From Saccharomycopsis crataegensis (lineage: Eukaryota; Ascomycota; Saccharomycetes; Ascoideales; Saccharomycopsidaceae): a stretch of 64,000 nucleotides of DNA. Made by a program: the position numbers and the translations under genes. The notes under the pieces were generated by a model. That model was given only the letters and a program-made list of their open reading frames with translations. It was not told where the DNA came from and searched no databases. Below are positions 1 through 7,902 of this stretch, piece by piece. The first letter of the stretch is position 1. The number at the start of each line of letters is the position of its first letter. The stretch is from assembly GCF_037102585.1 (NCBI RefSeq), contig NW_027043819.1, positions 806,001 through 870,000 on the forward strand, in the 5' to 3' direction.

Positions 1-103
1 ATAGGAGTAATAGATAATGCGCAGCGTTCAAAAAATAACACACGAGAAACGATTAATAAAAATATAGAAAGTAAAGGGAACAAAGTAAACCAAAAAAGGA
101 TGA

Positions 104-1672
104 CTATAAAACATATCTGAAATAGATATTTTCATTAGAAGTCAAATCACCAAATTCAATGTTTTCAGGAACAACATATTGGTCACCCAATTCAGCAGCC
201 TTCTTGTCTCTGGATTTGTTTTCCAACAAACAGAGGAAATAAATTCCATAGAAGCAAGCAGCAGCGACACTGACACAAACAACGATGGCAATCTTAGCAG
301 GAACATAGTTTGGTGAGTCTTTAGCGACAAAGGTTTGAGGACCAATCAAAGAACCAACACAGTAGCCAACAAGGTAGACACTAGTGATGGTAATTTTTTT
401 GGTATGACCTGGAACATTAGATGCAAAGTATGAGAAACTACCAATTGGTCCGATTTGCATGAGATACAACAAATAGTAACCGGCTAATTGGGTACCGTGA
501 TTCTTGCCAAAAGCCAACATACAAGCAAAGGCAATAGTGATAGTAATAACAACCGCAGTACTGAGCAATCTTGGTAAGTTGAATCTTTGGATCATGTAAG
601 CGATGAGTGGCAAACACATGAATTCAACGACACCTTGTGGAGCACCATAAAGCAAAGAGTCAGTCGAACTGTAGCCCAAGTCACTTGATAAAAGAATAGA
701 ACCAAAAGAGGCTAAAGCGGAGTTTGGAATATTAAAAGCAACAGCATAAATGAAAAATAAATAAGTCTTGATATCAGTCATGGCTTCAATGAATTGATGC
801 TTTTTCCAGACTTTGTTACCGAAACCTTGATAATTTTCTCTAATTCTTTCGACCACCATCAACTTTTCCTTTTCATTCAAGAACCAAGCTTTTGATGGAT
901 CATCAGCGATATGGAAAGCAAGAATAATGGCAACAACAAAAGAGATTAAACCAATTACAATAAATAAGATCTTCCAAGGAGCAATTGAAAAGCTGTCGGC
1001 TCTAGTAGCAATTCCGTAAGCCAACATGTTACCAAAGAAGACCCCAAATCCAGAAGTTGCAAGCCAAAAAGACACTCTGAGGAAAGATTCTTTCTTTTTG
1101 TAGTATTGCGAAGTGAGAACGGTGGTAAAAACAGATGCGGAAGCTTCAGCACAACCCAAAAGTGTTCTCAAAAAGATAAAAGCAGGATAGTTCACATTGG
1201 TGGCTTGGAGACAAATGATGACGGCCCAAGAAAACATATAGACCGAAAAAGTTTTAGCCAATGGGAATTTTTGAAGCGAAAAACTCGCGAATGGTTGGAA
1301 AGCCAAGTAACCAAGGTAAAAAGCAGAACCTGACCAACTAAACATATCATTAACCATATGCATATCTTTTCTGATCCCCATCACGGCAGCCCAACCGTTA
1401 GAGGCTTTATCAACATAGAATAATGAATAAAGAAACGAGACAAAAGGAATAAGAGCAAAATCTATTTTTCTAAGTAATTTTTTATCTTCTTCCTCAGTGA
1501 AAGACATATCCTTGGTCTGTAAAGCCAAGCCAAGTGCTTGATCCATATGTTTCATATCACCATGAACATTGACCATTTTGCCAGATGTAGAAACAACGGT
1601 ACCCAATTGGATATCTTCTGGTTCAATTGAACCTTTTTCAGTCAAATTATGGGATTGTTTTTCAACGGACAT
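104..1672 (-). CDS. Dal5-type MFS permease (anion:cation symporter family)
   Basis: 522-residue plasma-membrane transporter of the major facilitator superfamily, of the fungal Dal5/Tna1/Seo1 kind that takes up organic anions such as allantoate, ureidosuccinate, nicotinate or dipeptides. Residues about 1-65 are a hydrophilic cytosolic N-terminus ending in a charged stretch (EEEDKKLLRKID) that is typical of the family just before TM1. About twelve hydrophobic segments follow, with a long central loop around residue 260-290 (KEKLMVVERIRENYQG). Length fits the family (about 500-540). The start is the first ATG of the frame. It is the first gene of a five-gene block; the next gene, on the same strand, is a dialkylglycine-decarboxylase-like enzyme. 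Its upstream region holds CTTATC (GATA) elements and a CGG-N10-CCG dyad, which suggests nitrogen control plus a specific Zn2Cys6 regulator. The exact substrate cannot be read from the sequence. Confidence 0.88.
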   Translation of the reverse strand: MSVEKQSHNLTEKGSIEPEDIQLGTVVSTSGKMVNVHGDMKHMDQALGLALQTKDMSFTEEEDKKLLRKIDFALIPFVSFLYSLFYVDKASNGWAAVMGIRKDMHMVNDMFSWSGSAFYLGYLAFQPFASFSLQKFPLAKTFSVYMFSWAVIICLQATNVNYPAFIFLRTLLGCAEASASVFTTVLTSQYYKKKESFLRVSFWLATSGFGVFFGNMLAYGIATRADSFSIAPWKILFIVIGLISFVVAIILAFHIADDPSKAWFLNEKEKLMVVERIRENYQGFGNKVWKKHQFIEAMTDIKTYLFFIYAVAFNIPNSALASFGSILLSSDLGYSSTDSLLYGAPQGVVEFMCLPLIAYMIQRFNLPRLLSTAVVITITIAFACMLAFGKNHGTQLAGYYLLYLMQIGPIGSFSYFASNVPGHTKKITITSVYLVGYCVGSLIGPQTFVAKDSPNYVPAKIAIVVCVSVAAACFYGIYFLCLLENKSRDKKAAELGDQYVVPENIEFGDLTSNENIYFRYVL

Positions 1673-2006
1673 TATTTAAAGTATCAACTACTTATTGAAT
1701 TGATATTTTCTCGGTATAATATTTGAATATCTCTCCCAAGATGTCTGTATTGGAGTCTAGGCACAATCTGTTGTCAGTGAAAGAGGAATATCAACCTATT
1801 TATATAGCAAATTTCTCTTGGGACAGGAGAGAGAGAAAAAATTAATGGAAATAATAAAATGGCTGATGACATCTAATAATAAGCGTGCATGAAAATAGTT
1901 GAGCTAGAAAAAGAAAAGATATGGTGATGCTTATCGGAGAACAATAATCGCCGGTTTTATTTTTCCATTAATTTTTCTTGCCTTTCAGGTGGGTTTTTTA
2001 GATATC

Positions 2007-2022
2007 CGGGGATTATCCCCCG
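2007..2022. promoter_or_regulatory. CGG-N10-CCG dyad, candidate Zn2Cys6 operator in the permease promoter
   Basis: Sequence CGGGGATTATCCCCCG. It contains a perfect inverted repeat GGGGAT-T-ATCCCC and has the CGG-N10-CCG layout bound by some Zn2Cys6 proteins (Put3 is the known example of this spacing). A related dyad matching at 12 of 16 bases lies in the neighbouring divergent promoter (4128-4143). The regulator at 7903-10218 is the natural candidate ligand, by inference only. Confidence 0.5.
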
Positions 2023-2583
2023 AAAGTGCAAGATAAAGCAGGCCGGTTGCGCTGATAATGCGGCTTGGTGCATCGGGGACACCATGTTGATCTGACCTGG
2101 TTTGGTTAAGGTTATATTACCGAGCTTTAATGAGAAATTTAATCAGACGCGGTACAGCGATTCTCTTTCTTTTCCGAAGATTAGGAGAACTATTTTTTCA
2201 GCACAGGGAATTTATCTGTAGTAACGTCGAGATACTAGTGTTAAGGTGTCAACGATGTTTCAATAATATTACATCCTTGAGTCAGCTTCTGAAAAATTTC
2301 AGATGCTAATGTTTATCTTATGAAACATCACTATTACTGATGATGATACCAAAATCAAATCTCCTCGTCAGCAAGTGATCATTCTTCAGTGCTCAACTTA
2401 TTGATGATTTACTTATCGGACATCTCACCTGCGTAACGTGGCCAAGGAAGTCACTGCTCTTGATAATTTTTACGTTAGTATAACATAACTAATCCTTTTG
2501 GCATTAGTGTATTACAGTAGAGATAAACATTAATAATGAAATAGACTACGATTTATTGAGAGATATCTATCAAATAAAAGGAT

Positions 2584-2629
2584 GAATAAAAATGATGAAT
2601 ACAAGTGAATAAAAATGATGAATACAAGT
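2584..2629. repeat. Two perfect tandem copies of a 23-bp unit
   Basis: Positions 2584-2606 and 2607-2629 are identical. They lie immediately downstream of the decarboxylase stop codon and would be in its 3' UTR. Probably a recent local duplication. Confidence 0.85.
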
Positions 2630-2642
2630 AAAGAAAATCTGA

Positions 2643-3956
2643 TTAACCATAAACTTCCTTGAAAGCAATTCCTATGATTCTGAGAGCCTCATTGATTTCT
2701 TCTTCAGTGATAGAAATTGGTGGAGCCATTCTGAAAACACCACCAAAGGCCTTGACAGCAATAAGGTTAGCCGAGAGACCGTGTTTCATCATAATACTGG
2801 CTAACAAAGCTGCCTTGGTAGGATCACTTTCTTTGGTCGCTCTATCCTTCACGATTTCCAAACCAAACATCAAGCCCTTATGCCTGACATCACCAATGGC
2901 TTGGTATTGTTCCATAAACTTGAGGAGCCCTTGGTATAATTGCTCACCTCTGATTCTGGAGTTTTCCACTAAGTTGTCACGAATAACAATGTCTAAGACT
3001 TTGGCACCGACGGCAGCAGGAATAGGATCGTTGACATGGGTGGTGTAGAACAAGAATCCGTTTTCTTGACCCTTTTTGTCAATGGCGTCACTAGTGACAA
3101 TAGCTGACAATGGCAAACCATTACCCAAAGTTTTACTTAAACATAAAATATCAGGGGTAACTCCCATGTCTTCGATAGCAAACATCGAACCACATCTACC
3201 AATACCAGTTTGCGCTTCATCGACAATCAAAAGCATACCTCTCTTTTCACATTGCCTTTTCATTTCTTTTAAGTACCCGTCTGGCAAAACGAGCATACCA
3301 CCAGAAGACATCACTGGCTCAATGATGACAGCAGCCAAAGACCCAGTGCTTTGAGCATCAACCAAAGACCACCCGTATTCCAACTCGGTCTTCCAGTCAT
3401 AACTACCATCTGGGTGTCTGAAGATGGATCTATAAGCGTTTGGACTTGGCAAGACCAAGGAACCTGGAGTCAAGGGGCCTTGGCCAGTTCTACCTGCTTG
3501 GTATGTACAGGAACTGGCAGCAGCGGTCATACCGTGCCATGAGAGAGATAAACCAACGATCTCGAACTTTCCAGTAGCACACTTGGCCAACTTGATAGCA
3601 AATTCATTGGATTCACCACCGGTACTGAAAAAAGTGGTCTTATCCAAACCAGGAGGCAAGAGACCAGTAAGTTTGTCGGCAAGCTCAATGACCGATGGAC
3701 ACAACATTCCTGAAAAAATGTGATCCAAAGTTGAGGAACTTTCAGCAATGGTTTTGTTGATTTCAGGATGACAATGGCCAATCAAACAGGACATTTGACC
3801 AGAGGTGAAGTCCAAGATCTTCTTACCATCACTGGTGTAAACGTAAACACCTTCAGATCTTGTGATGATCTCACGGGTGAACTGAGCACCGAAAAACAAA
3901 AGCTTGGAGTCAGCAATTTCCCAGAATTTCTTGTCCGTGATTTGATAGTCTGTCAT
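2643..3956 (-). CDS. 2,2-dialkylglycine decarboxylase-like PLP enzyme (class III aminotransferase fold)
   Basis: 437 residues. Family enzymes decarboxylate 2,2-dialkylglycines such as 2-aminoisobutyrate to a ketone and CO2 and then transaminate pyruvate to alanine. The whole chain follows the bacterial (Burkholderia) enzyme as I know it. Visible features are FTSGQMS (Gln54, counterpart of the substrate-site Gln52), SWHGMT (Trp140 stacking on PLP), MSSGG (Ser217), VDEAQTG (Asp246), LSKTLG (Lys275, the Schiff-base lysine) and GGVFRMAPP (Arg409, carboxylate binding). These residues separate it from ordinary omega-aminotransferases and acetylornithine aminotransferases. No mitochondrial presequence is evident, so a cytosolic location is likely. 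It shares a 427-bp divergent promoter with an M20 peptidase gene. Similar proteins are best known from bacteria and filamentous fungi, so acquisition by transfer is possible but untested. Confidence 0.87.
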   Translation of the reverse strand: MTDYQITDKKFWEIADSKLLFFGAQFTREIITRSEGVYVYTSDGKKILDFTSGQMSCLIGHCHPEINKTIAESSSTLDHIFSGMLCPSVIELADKLTGLLPPGLDKTTFFSTGGESNEFAIKLAKCATGKFEIVGLSLSWHGMTAAASSCTYQAGRTGQGPLTPGSLVLPSPNAYRSIFRHPDGSYDWKTELEYGWSLVDAQSTGSLAAVIIEPVMSSGGMLVLPDGYLKEMKRQCEKRGMLLIVDEAQTGIGRCGSMFAIEDMGVTPDILCLSKTLGNGLPLSAIVTSDAIDKKGQENGFLFYTTHVNDPIPAAVGAKVLDIVIRDNLVENSRIRGEQLYQGLLKFMEQYQAIGDVRHKGLMFGLEIVKDRATKESDPTKAALLASIMMKHGLSANLIAVKAFGGVFRMAPPISITEEEINEALRIIGIAFKEVYG

Positions 3957-4383
3957 GATGTGTATTTCTTGTGTATGGTTTGTATTTATTTGGGTTGTAA
4001 TGTTTTGAATATTATGAATAACTACATCTCGGAAGATAGAAAGAAGCAGATGTATATTTATACAAGGGATACCTGCTACATTTCATTTACCTGCAACATG
4101 TTATTCTCCGGACAGCTTAGGTTTTCTCGGATATTGACCCCCGGGACGGGCTGTGGTGCATATGCAGGCCACGGTACTCTTGATAAGATAAGGTCGGGCA
4201 AATATTTCCTTGAATCAGCAGTAAATCATTTTTTTTTTTTCTTTAGCTCAGATTTCTTTTCTTTTTTCTATTTTTCATTATTACACTGGTTGAAATTCTG
4301 AGAATATAAAACTCTTGATATTTGTCACTACGATATTTACGGCCACTCGAGCTTTGGATTACTTCTCCAATTGACAACCAATA
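3957..4383. promoter_or_regulatory. Divergent promoter shared by the decarboxylase and M20 peptidase genes
   Basis: 427 bp. It holds a CGG-N10-CCG dyad at 4128-4143 (CGGATATTGACCCCCG), another CGG at 4109-4111, and overlapping GATAAG elements at 4182-4192 (GATAAGATAAG). A T-rich tract precedes the peptidase start. The arrangement suggests joint induction of both genes and control by GATA factors of nitrogen catabolite regulation. Confidence 0.6.
4182..4192 (+). promoter_or_regulatory. Overlapping GATAAG elements
   Basis: GATAAGATAAG holds two overlapping copies of the core bound by Gln3/Gat1-type GATA factors, the known activators of nitrogen-catabolic genes in yeasts. Single copies occur in the permease promoter (1930-1935, 2412-2417, inverted) and the DHA2 promoter (6006-6011). 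Confidence 0.5.
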
Positions 4384-5601
4384 ATGTTTTTGAAATCAGT
4401 TTTCTTAGTTTACTCGCTCTTGGTATTGAGAGTCTATGCCGCAAACATCATGGGGTTGTCTCCATTCAAGATGTCAGTGATACAACCTCTATTATCGTCT
4501 TCCAAAAACTCACAAATAGATTGCGATCATCATTCAGTGAAATCTTCAAAAAGATGGGATGTCGTTGATATGTTGAAAGCTATGGCCAAGATCGATTCTA
4601 CCGTGGGATATGAATACGAAGTCATGCACTGGCTTCGTGATGTTCTTGAGGAGCAAGGTATGACTGTTGAAATGCAATTAGTCGAAGATGAACACCAAAG
4701 TGTCACTGGACTTGCAAGACACAACATTTATGCATACATGGGAAAAACCAGAGACACCAGTATTGTTGTTTCCTCGCATATAGACACCAACCCAGAGGGA
4801 AACATTCCATACCACGAAATTGGAGAGGAAATCCACGTTCGCGGTGCCTGTGATGCCAAGGGGCCAGCTGCTGGCCAAATCGTCGCCTTTTTCGAGCTTT
4901 GGGACGCCAGTATCATCAAGGAGGGCGATGTTTCATTGTTGTTTGTCATTGGTGAGGAGTACAATGGCATTGGGATGAAGACTGCTGTTGAATCTTTAAA
5001 TGCCACCTGGAGCAAAGCCGCAATTTTTGGTGAGCCTACAGAAAACAAATTGAGTAAAGGTCACAAAGGCAACTTCCGTTTTGATGTCGAAGCTTGGGGT
5101 AAGAAGAGTCATTCTGGGTACCCTGAGCTTGGATTCAGTGCCATCGAGTTTTACTTGCGCAAGGCTAATACCCTTTTGAATGCTGAATTGCCATATTCCC
5201 CTGTATTGGGACCAACCACCGTTAACATTGGAACAATCCACGGTGGTGTGGCTGCTAACATTATTCCAGATTACGTCAAGGCAGAAATGTACATTCGTGT
5301 CGCTGACGATATTGAAAAGGTGAAGGCTTATGTGGAAGAGCTTTTCAACACCGAGCATTCCCAGATGACCATTGTTCAATACTTGAAGCCACAATATCTT
5401 TCATTTGACGTCCCTGGGTTTGAGCTCATTGCTTGTGCTTACGCCACCGATATCCCATACTTTGAATCGATCGATGTGAAAAAGTACCTTTATGGGCCAG
5501 GTAGTATTAGTGTTGCCCATACCCAGGCAGAGTTCGTCACTGTCACCGATTTGTATGACTCGGTCATTGGCTATAAGAATCTTATCACTTACAATCTCTA
5601 A
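4384..5601 (+). CDS. M20-family metallopeptidase / deacylase (ArgE-DapE-like) with probable signal peptide
   Basis: 405 residues. M20 enzymes are di-zinc amidohydrolases that cleave N-acyl amino acids or short peptides. The metal ligands are complete: His132 and Asp134 in SSHIDT, Asp157 in RGACDAKG (bridging), the catalytic Glu191-Glu192 pair in IGEEYNG, Glu217 in FGEPTE and His379 in SVAHTQAEFV. The dimerisation lid with KSHSGYPELG lies between. The N-terminus begins with a short basic head and a hydrophobic run (MFLKSVFLVYSLLVLRVYA), then an extra segment of about 35 residues before the catalytic fold. It looks like a secretory signal, so the enzyme may act in the vacuole or outside the cell. 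It is divergent to the dialkylglycine-decarboxylase gene. I infer release of an amino acid from a conjugate or dipeptide upstream of that enzyme. A plain acetylornithine deacetylase role is an alternative. Confidence 0.85.
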   Translation: MFLKSVFLVYSLLVLRVYAANIMGLSPFKMSVIQPLLSSSKNSQIDCDHHSVKSSKRWDVVDMLKAMAKIDSTVGYEYEVMHWLRDVLEEQGMTVEMQLVEDEHQSVTGLARHNIYAYMGKTRDTSIVVSSHIDTNPEGNIPYHEIGEEIHVRGACDAKGPAAGQIVAFFELWDASIIKEGDVSLLFVIGEEYNGIGMKTAVESLNATWSKAAIFGEPTENKLSKGHKGNFRFDVEAWGKKSHSGYPELGFSAIEFYLRKANTLLNAELPYSPVLGPTTVNIGTIHGGVAANIIPDYVKAEMYIRVADDIEKVKAYVEELFNTEHSQMTIVQYLKPQYLSFDVPGFELIACAYATDIPYFESIDVKKYLYGPGSISVAHTQAEFVTVTDLYDSVIGYKNLITYNL

Positions 5602-5628
5602 TCTTATTTCTGCAAATCCGTGAGAATT

Positions 5629-5687
5629 TTTCTTAGATTATAAAATAATAATAATAGTGTTTCTTAGATTATAAAATAATAATAGTG
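5629..5687. repeat. Direct tandem duplication of about 30 bp in the 3' flank of the M20 gene
   Basis: Copy one is 5629-5659 and copy two is 5660-5687. They are identical except that the inner AAT run is one unit shorter in the second copy. Confidence 0.85.
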
Positions 5688-5852
5688 ATCATTAGTAAAA
5701 TATTGCTTGCTGTAAGTAGACCATAACTGTTAGGATTCGCCTTAACTCCGGTCCCGGTGGTCATGGTGTTACACTGCGACCTGATATTATTCAAGCCGAC
5801 ATCAGGAGATGTACTCCACCTTCTATAGGTTTTCTTACTGAGCTCCTACAGC

Positions 5853-5881
5853 TATTGATAGCTCCCATACTACTATCAATA
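5853..5881. repeat. Inverted repeat, 9-bp arms
   Basis: TATTGATAG (5853-5861) and CTATCAATA (5873-5881) with an 11-base spacer. It could be a factor-binding dyad with two GATA cores facing each other, or a weak hairpin. Confidence 0.5.
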
Positions 5882-6169
5882 ACCGCAAAGCTATCCTCAT
5901 TAGCTCGAAGGATCAAAATGGTAATTTTCGGGCTCAGGATTTTCAATAAAGGGTCTGTCGGGCATTGATCTCCATTGAGCGCAGATCATGTCCGTTTTGG
6001 GTCCAGATAAGGCACGATAAAAAAACAACTACTCTGGAAATGTTAAAAATCTCGAGTTTTTCAGATATTTCTTCAGATTGACTCGCGGAAAATAACACCA
6101 TGCTGATATTCTTTTATGATATTCTTTGCTCATACGTGGTAACAATACAATTGAAATTATTAAAGAACC

Positions 6170-7798
6170 ATGGCTCGTGAAGAAGAGGAGCAAGCTTTGG
6201 GCTCGGGATTGTCAACAGATTATGGTTCCATCTCTCAAGAACAATCCTCGGTACAAGAGCACAGCTTCCAGAAACTCAGCAACACTAAATTCGCGATTAT
6301 TCTTTCATGTCTATTCATCAACGTCTTTTTGGCTGCCTTGGACTCCACGGTTGTTGCAACCCTTTTAAGTGTAATTGCCAGCGACCTTGATTGTTTACCA
6401 TCTATTTCCTGGGTAGCTACCTCATATTTACTATCTTGTGCTGCTTTCCAACCCATCTTTGGAAAATTCTCGGATATATTTGGCAGAAAACAGGTGACCT
6501 TATTCTGCGTTCTCATCTTTGGGTTGGGATGTTTATGTTCTGGTATCAGCAACTCCTTATCTCTTATGGTTTTCGGAAGATTGATCAGTGGTATTGGCGG
6601 AGGAGGGTTCAACACAATGGGGGCAATCATATTATCAGATATTGTTTCCTTGGATCAACGGGGATTGTATCAAGGGTATATCAATATTTTCTATGGGGTG
6701 GGAAGTGGACTCGGTGGAGTATTTGCCGGGTTTTTCCAAAAGTACTTTGATTGGCGAATGGCATTTCTCTCACAGGTTCCAGTCTGTGTGATATCGGGGG
6801 TCTTGACTTATTTGTACTTGGAAATCCATGCAGACCACCACAAAATCAACGGAAAAACTTATACCGAAAAAATTAAGAGCATTGATTTCCATGGGTCTGT
6901 TGTCTTGATTGGTTCGATCTTCTTGTTGATGCTTGCCGCATCTGTCGGAGGGAAGGATATTGCGTTTGATAGTATTGGGTTTGTGCTACTCATTATTTTT
7001 GGGGTTTTAGGATTACTCCATTTCTACTTTTACGAATTGAGCATCGAGGATCCCGTCATACCTGTGAAGTTATTGAGCATCCCTACTGTTTTTTCGAGCT
7101 CGATTGCATGCTGGGTATTGTCAATGAACACATTCAGCATTCTTTTATATCTTCCGTTCTTTTGGGAAGCGGTCCACGATAGATCAAGTTATGAATCAGG
7201 GATCAGATTGATTCCTGGTGCGGTTGCCGCGTCAGTTGGCTCAATATTCGCAGGGGTCTACATTAAGATATTCAAGAAATACAAAATGTTATTGATTGTC
7301 TGCTCATTGATCAATCTTTGCGGATCAATTCTCATATACTGTTCTTCAATTAACGGGAACTCCTTATTTTATGAAATGACCATCTTAGTGCCTTGCCAGT
7401 TTGGTATGGCATCGGTGGTCACCATAATTCTTATCGCAATGGTCTCTTCGGTGTCAAACACCGAGCATGCTTTGGTAACATCTATTCAGTATGGTTTCAG
7501 ATCTACAGGAAGCACTTTGGGGGTTTCATTGGCCAGTGCCATATTGCAAAAATCATTGCACGATAACATGATGAATAATTTCAAATATGTCAAGGAAAAT
7601 CCACAGTTGGTAGAAAAGGTGATTCGCAAAGCCCTTATAAATGTCAATTATGCACACACAAGTGCGCCAGAGTTTGCAAAGTCGTTGATTATTGCTGCTT
7701 ATAACTCTGCGTGTCATGATGTCTTCAAGTTCGTGGTACTAACAGGCACACTAGTAGCCGGTAGCAGTCTATTCATAAATGAAAATGAATTGTCCTGA
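6170..7798 (+). CDS. DHA2-family MFS transporter (Vba/Fnx1-like)
   Basis: 542 residues, about 14 hydrophobic segments, as expected for drug:H+ antiporter family 2. The N-terminal cytosolic tail (about 45 residues) is followed by TM1 with LDSTVVATLLSVIASDL, close to the DHA2 motif in which the acidic residue of TM1 is essential. Motif A-like GKFSDIFGRKQ lies in loop 2-3, and GRLISGIGGGG belongs to TM4. Yeast relatives include the vacuolar basic amino acid transporters Vba1-3 and fission-yeast Fnx1, so the cargo could be an amino acid moved into the vacuole, or a drug moved out. It lies downstream of the M20 gene and converges with the Zn2Cys6 regulator, 104 bp apart. A GATAAG element sits 160 bp upstream of the start. 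Confidence 0.87.
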   Translation: MAREEEEQALGSGLSTDYGSISQEQSSVQEHSFQKLSNTKFAIILSCLFINVFLAALDSTVVATLLSVIASDLDCLPSISWVATSYLLSCAAFQPIFGKFSDIFGRKQVTLFCVLIFGLGCLCSGISNSLSLMVFGRLISGIGGGGFNTMGAIILSDIVSLDQRGLYQGYINIFYGVGSGLGGVFAGFFQKYFDWRMAFLSQVPVCVISGVLTYLYLEIHADHHKINGKTYTEKIKSIDFHGSVVLIGSIFLLMLAASVGGKDIAFDSIGFVLLIIFGVLGLLHFYFYELSIEDPVIPVKLLSIPTVFSSSIACWVLSMNTFSILLYLPFFWEAVHDRSSYESGIRLIPGAVAASVGSIFAGVYIKIFKKYKMLLIVCSLINLCGSILIYCSSINGNSLFYEMTILVPCQFGMASVVTIILIAMVSSVSNTEHALVTSIQYGFRSTGSTLGVSLASAILQKSLHDNMMNNFKYVKENPQLVEKVIRKALINVNYAHTSAPEFAKSLIIAAYNSACHDVFKFVVLTGTLVAGSSLFINENELS

Positions 7799-7828
7799 AT
7801 CTTGAGAGTTTTAATACTGTGATTAAAA

Positions 7829-7850
7829 TATATATATATATATATATATA
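7829..7850. repeat. (TA)n microsatellite in the convergent spacer
   Basis: Run of alternating T and A about 22 bp long in the 104-bp spacer between the DHA2 transporter and the Zn2Cys6 gene. Such AT-rich runs often carry 3'-end signals of convergent yeast genes. Confidence 0.8.
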
Positions 7851-7902
7851 GCAAATAAGTATGATTTTAAATAAATATTAAATATTATATCAGCTGTGTT
7901 AA

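Larger units (their letters stand above)
1673..2642. other. Intergenic region: promoter of the Dal5-type permease and 3' flank of the decarboxylase gene
   Basis: No gene seen in 970 bp. It contains the permease promoter on the minus strand: inverted GATAAG elements at 1930-1935 and 2412-2417, and a GC-rich palindrome at 2007-2022. The end next to the decarboxylase stop carries a 23-bp tandem repeat (2584-2629). Confidence 0.6.
5602..6169. other. Intergenic region between M20 peptidase and DHA2 transporter
   Basis: 568 bp without a gene. It holds a duplicated segment just after the peptidase stop (5629-5687), an inverted repeat with 9-bp arms at 5853-5881, several CGG triplets and a GATAAG at 6006-6011. 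The right half is the DHA2 promoter. Confidence 0.55.
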
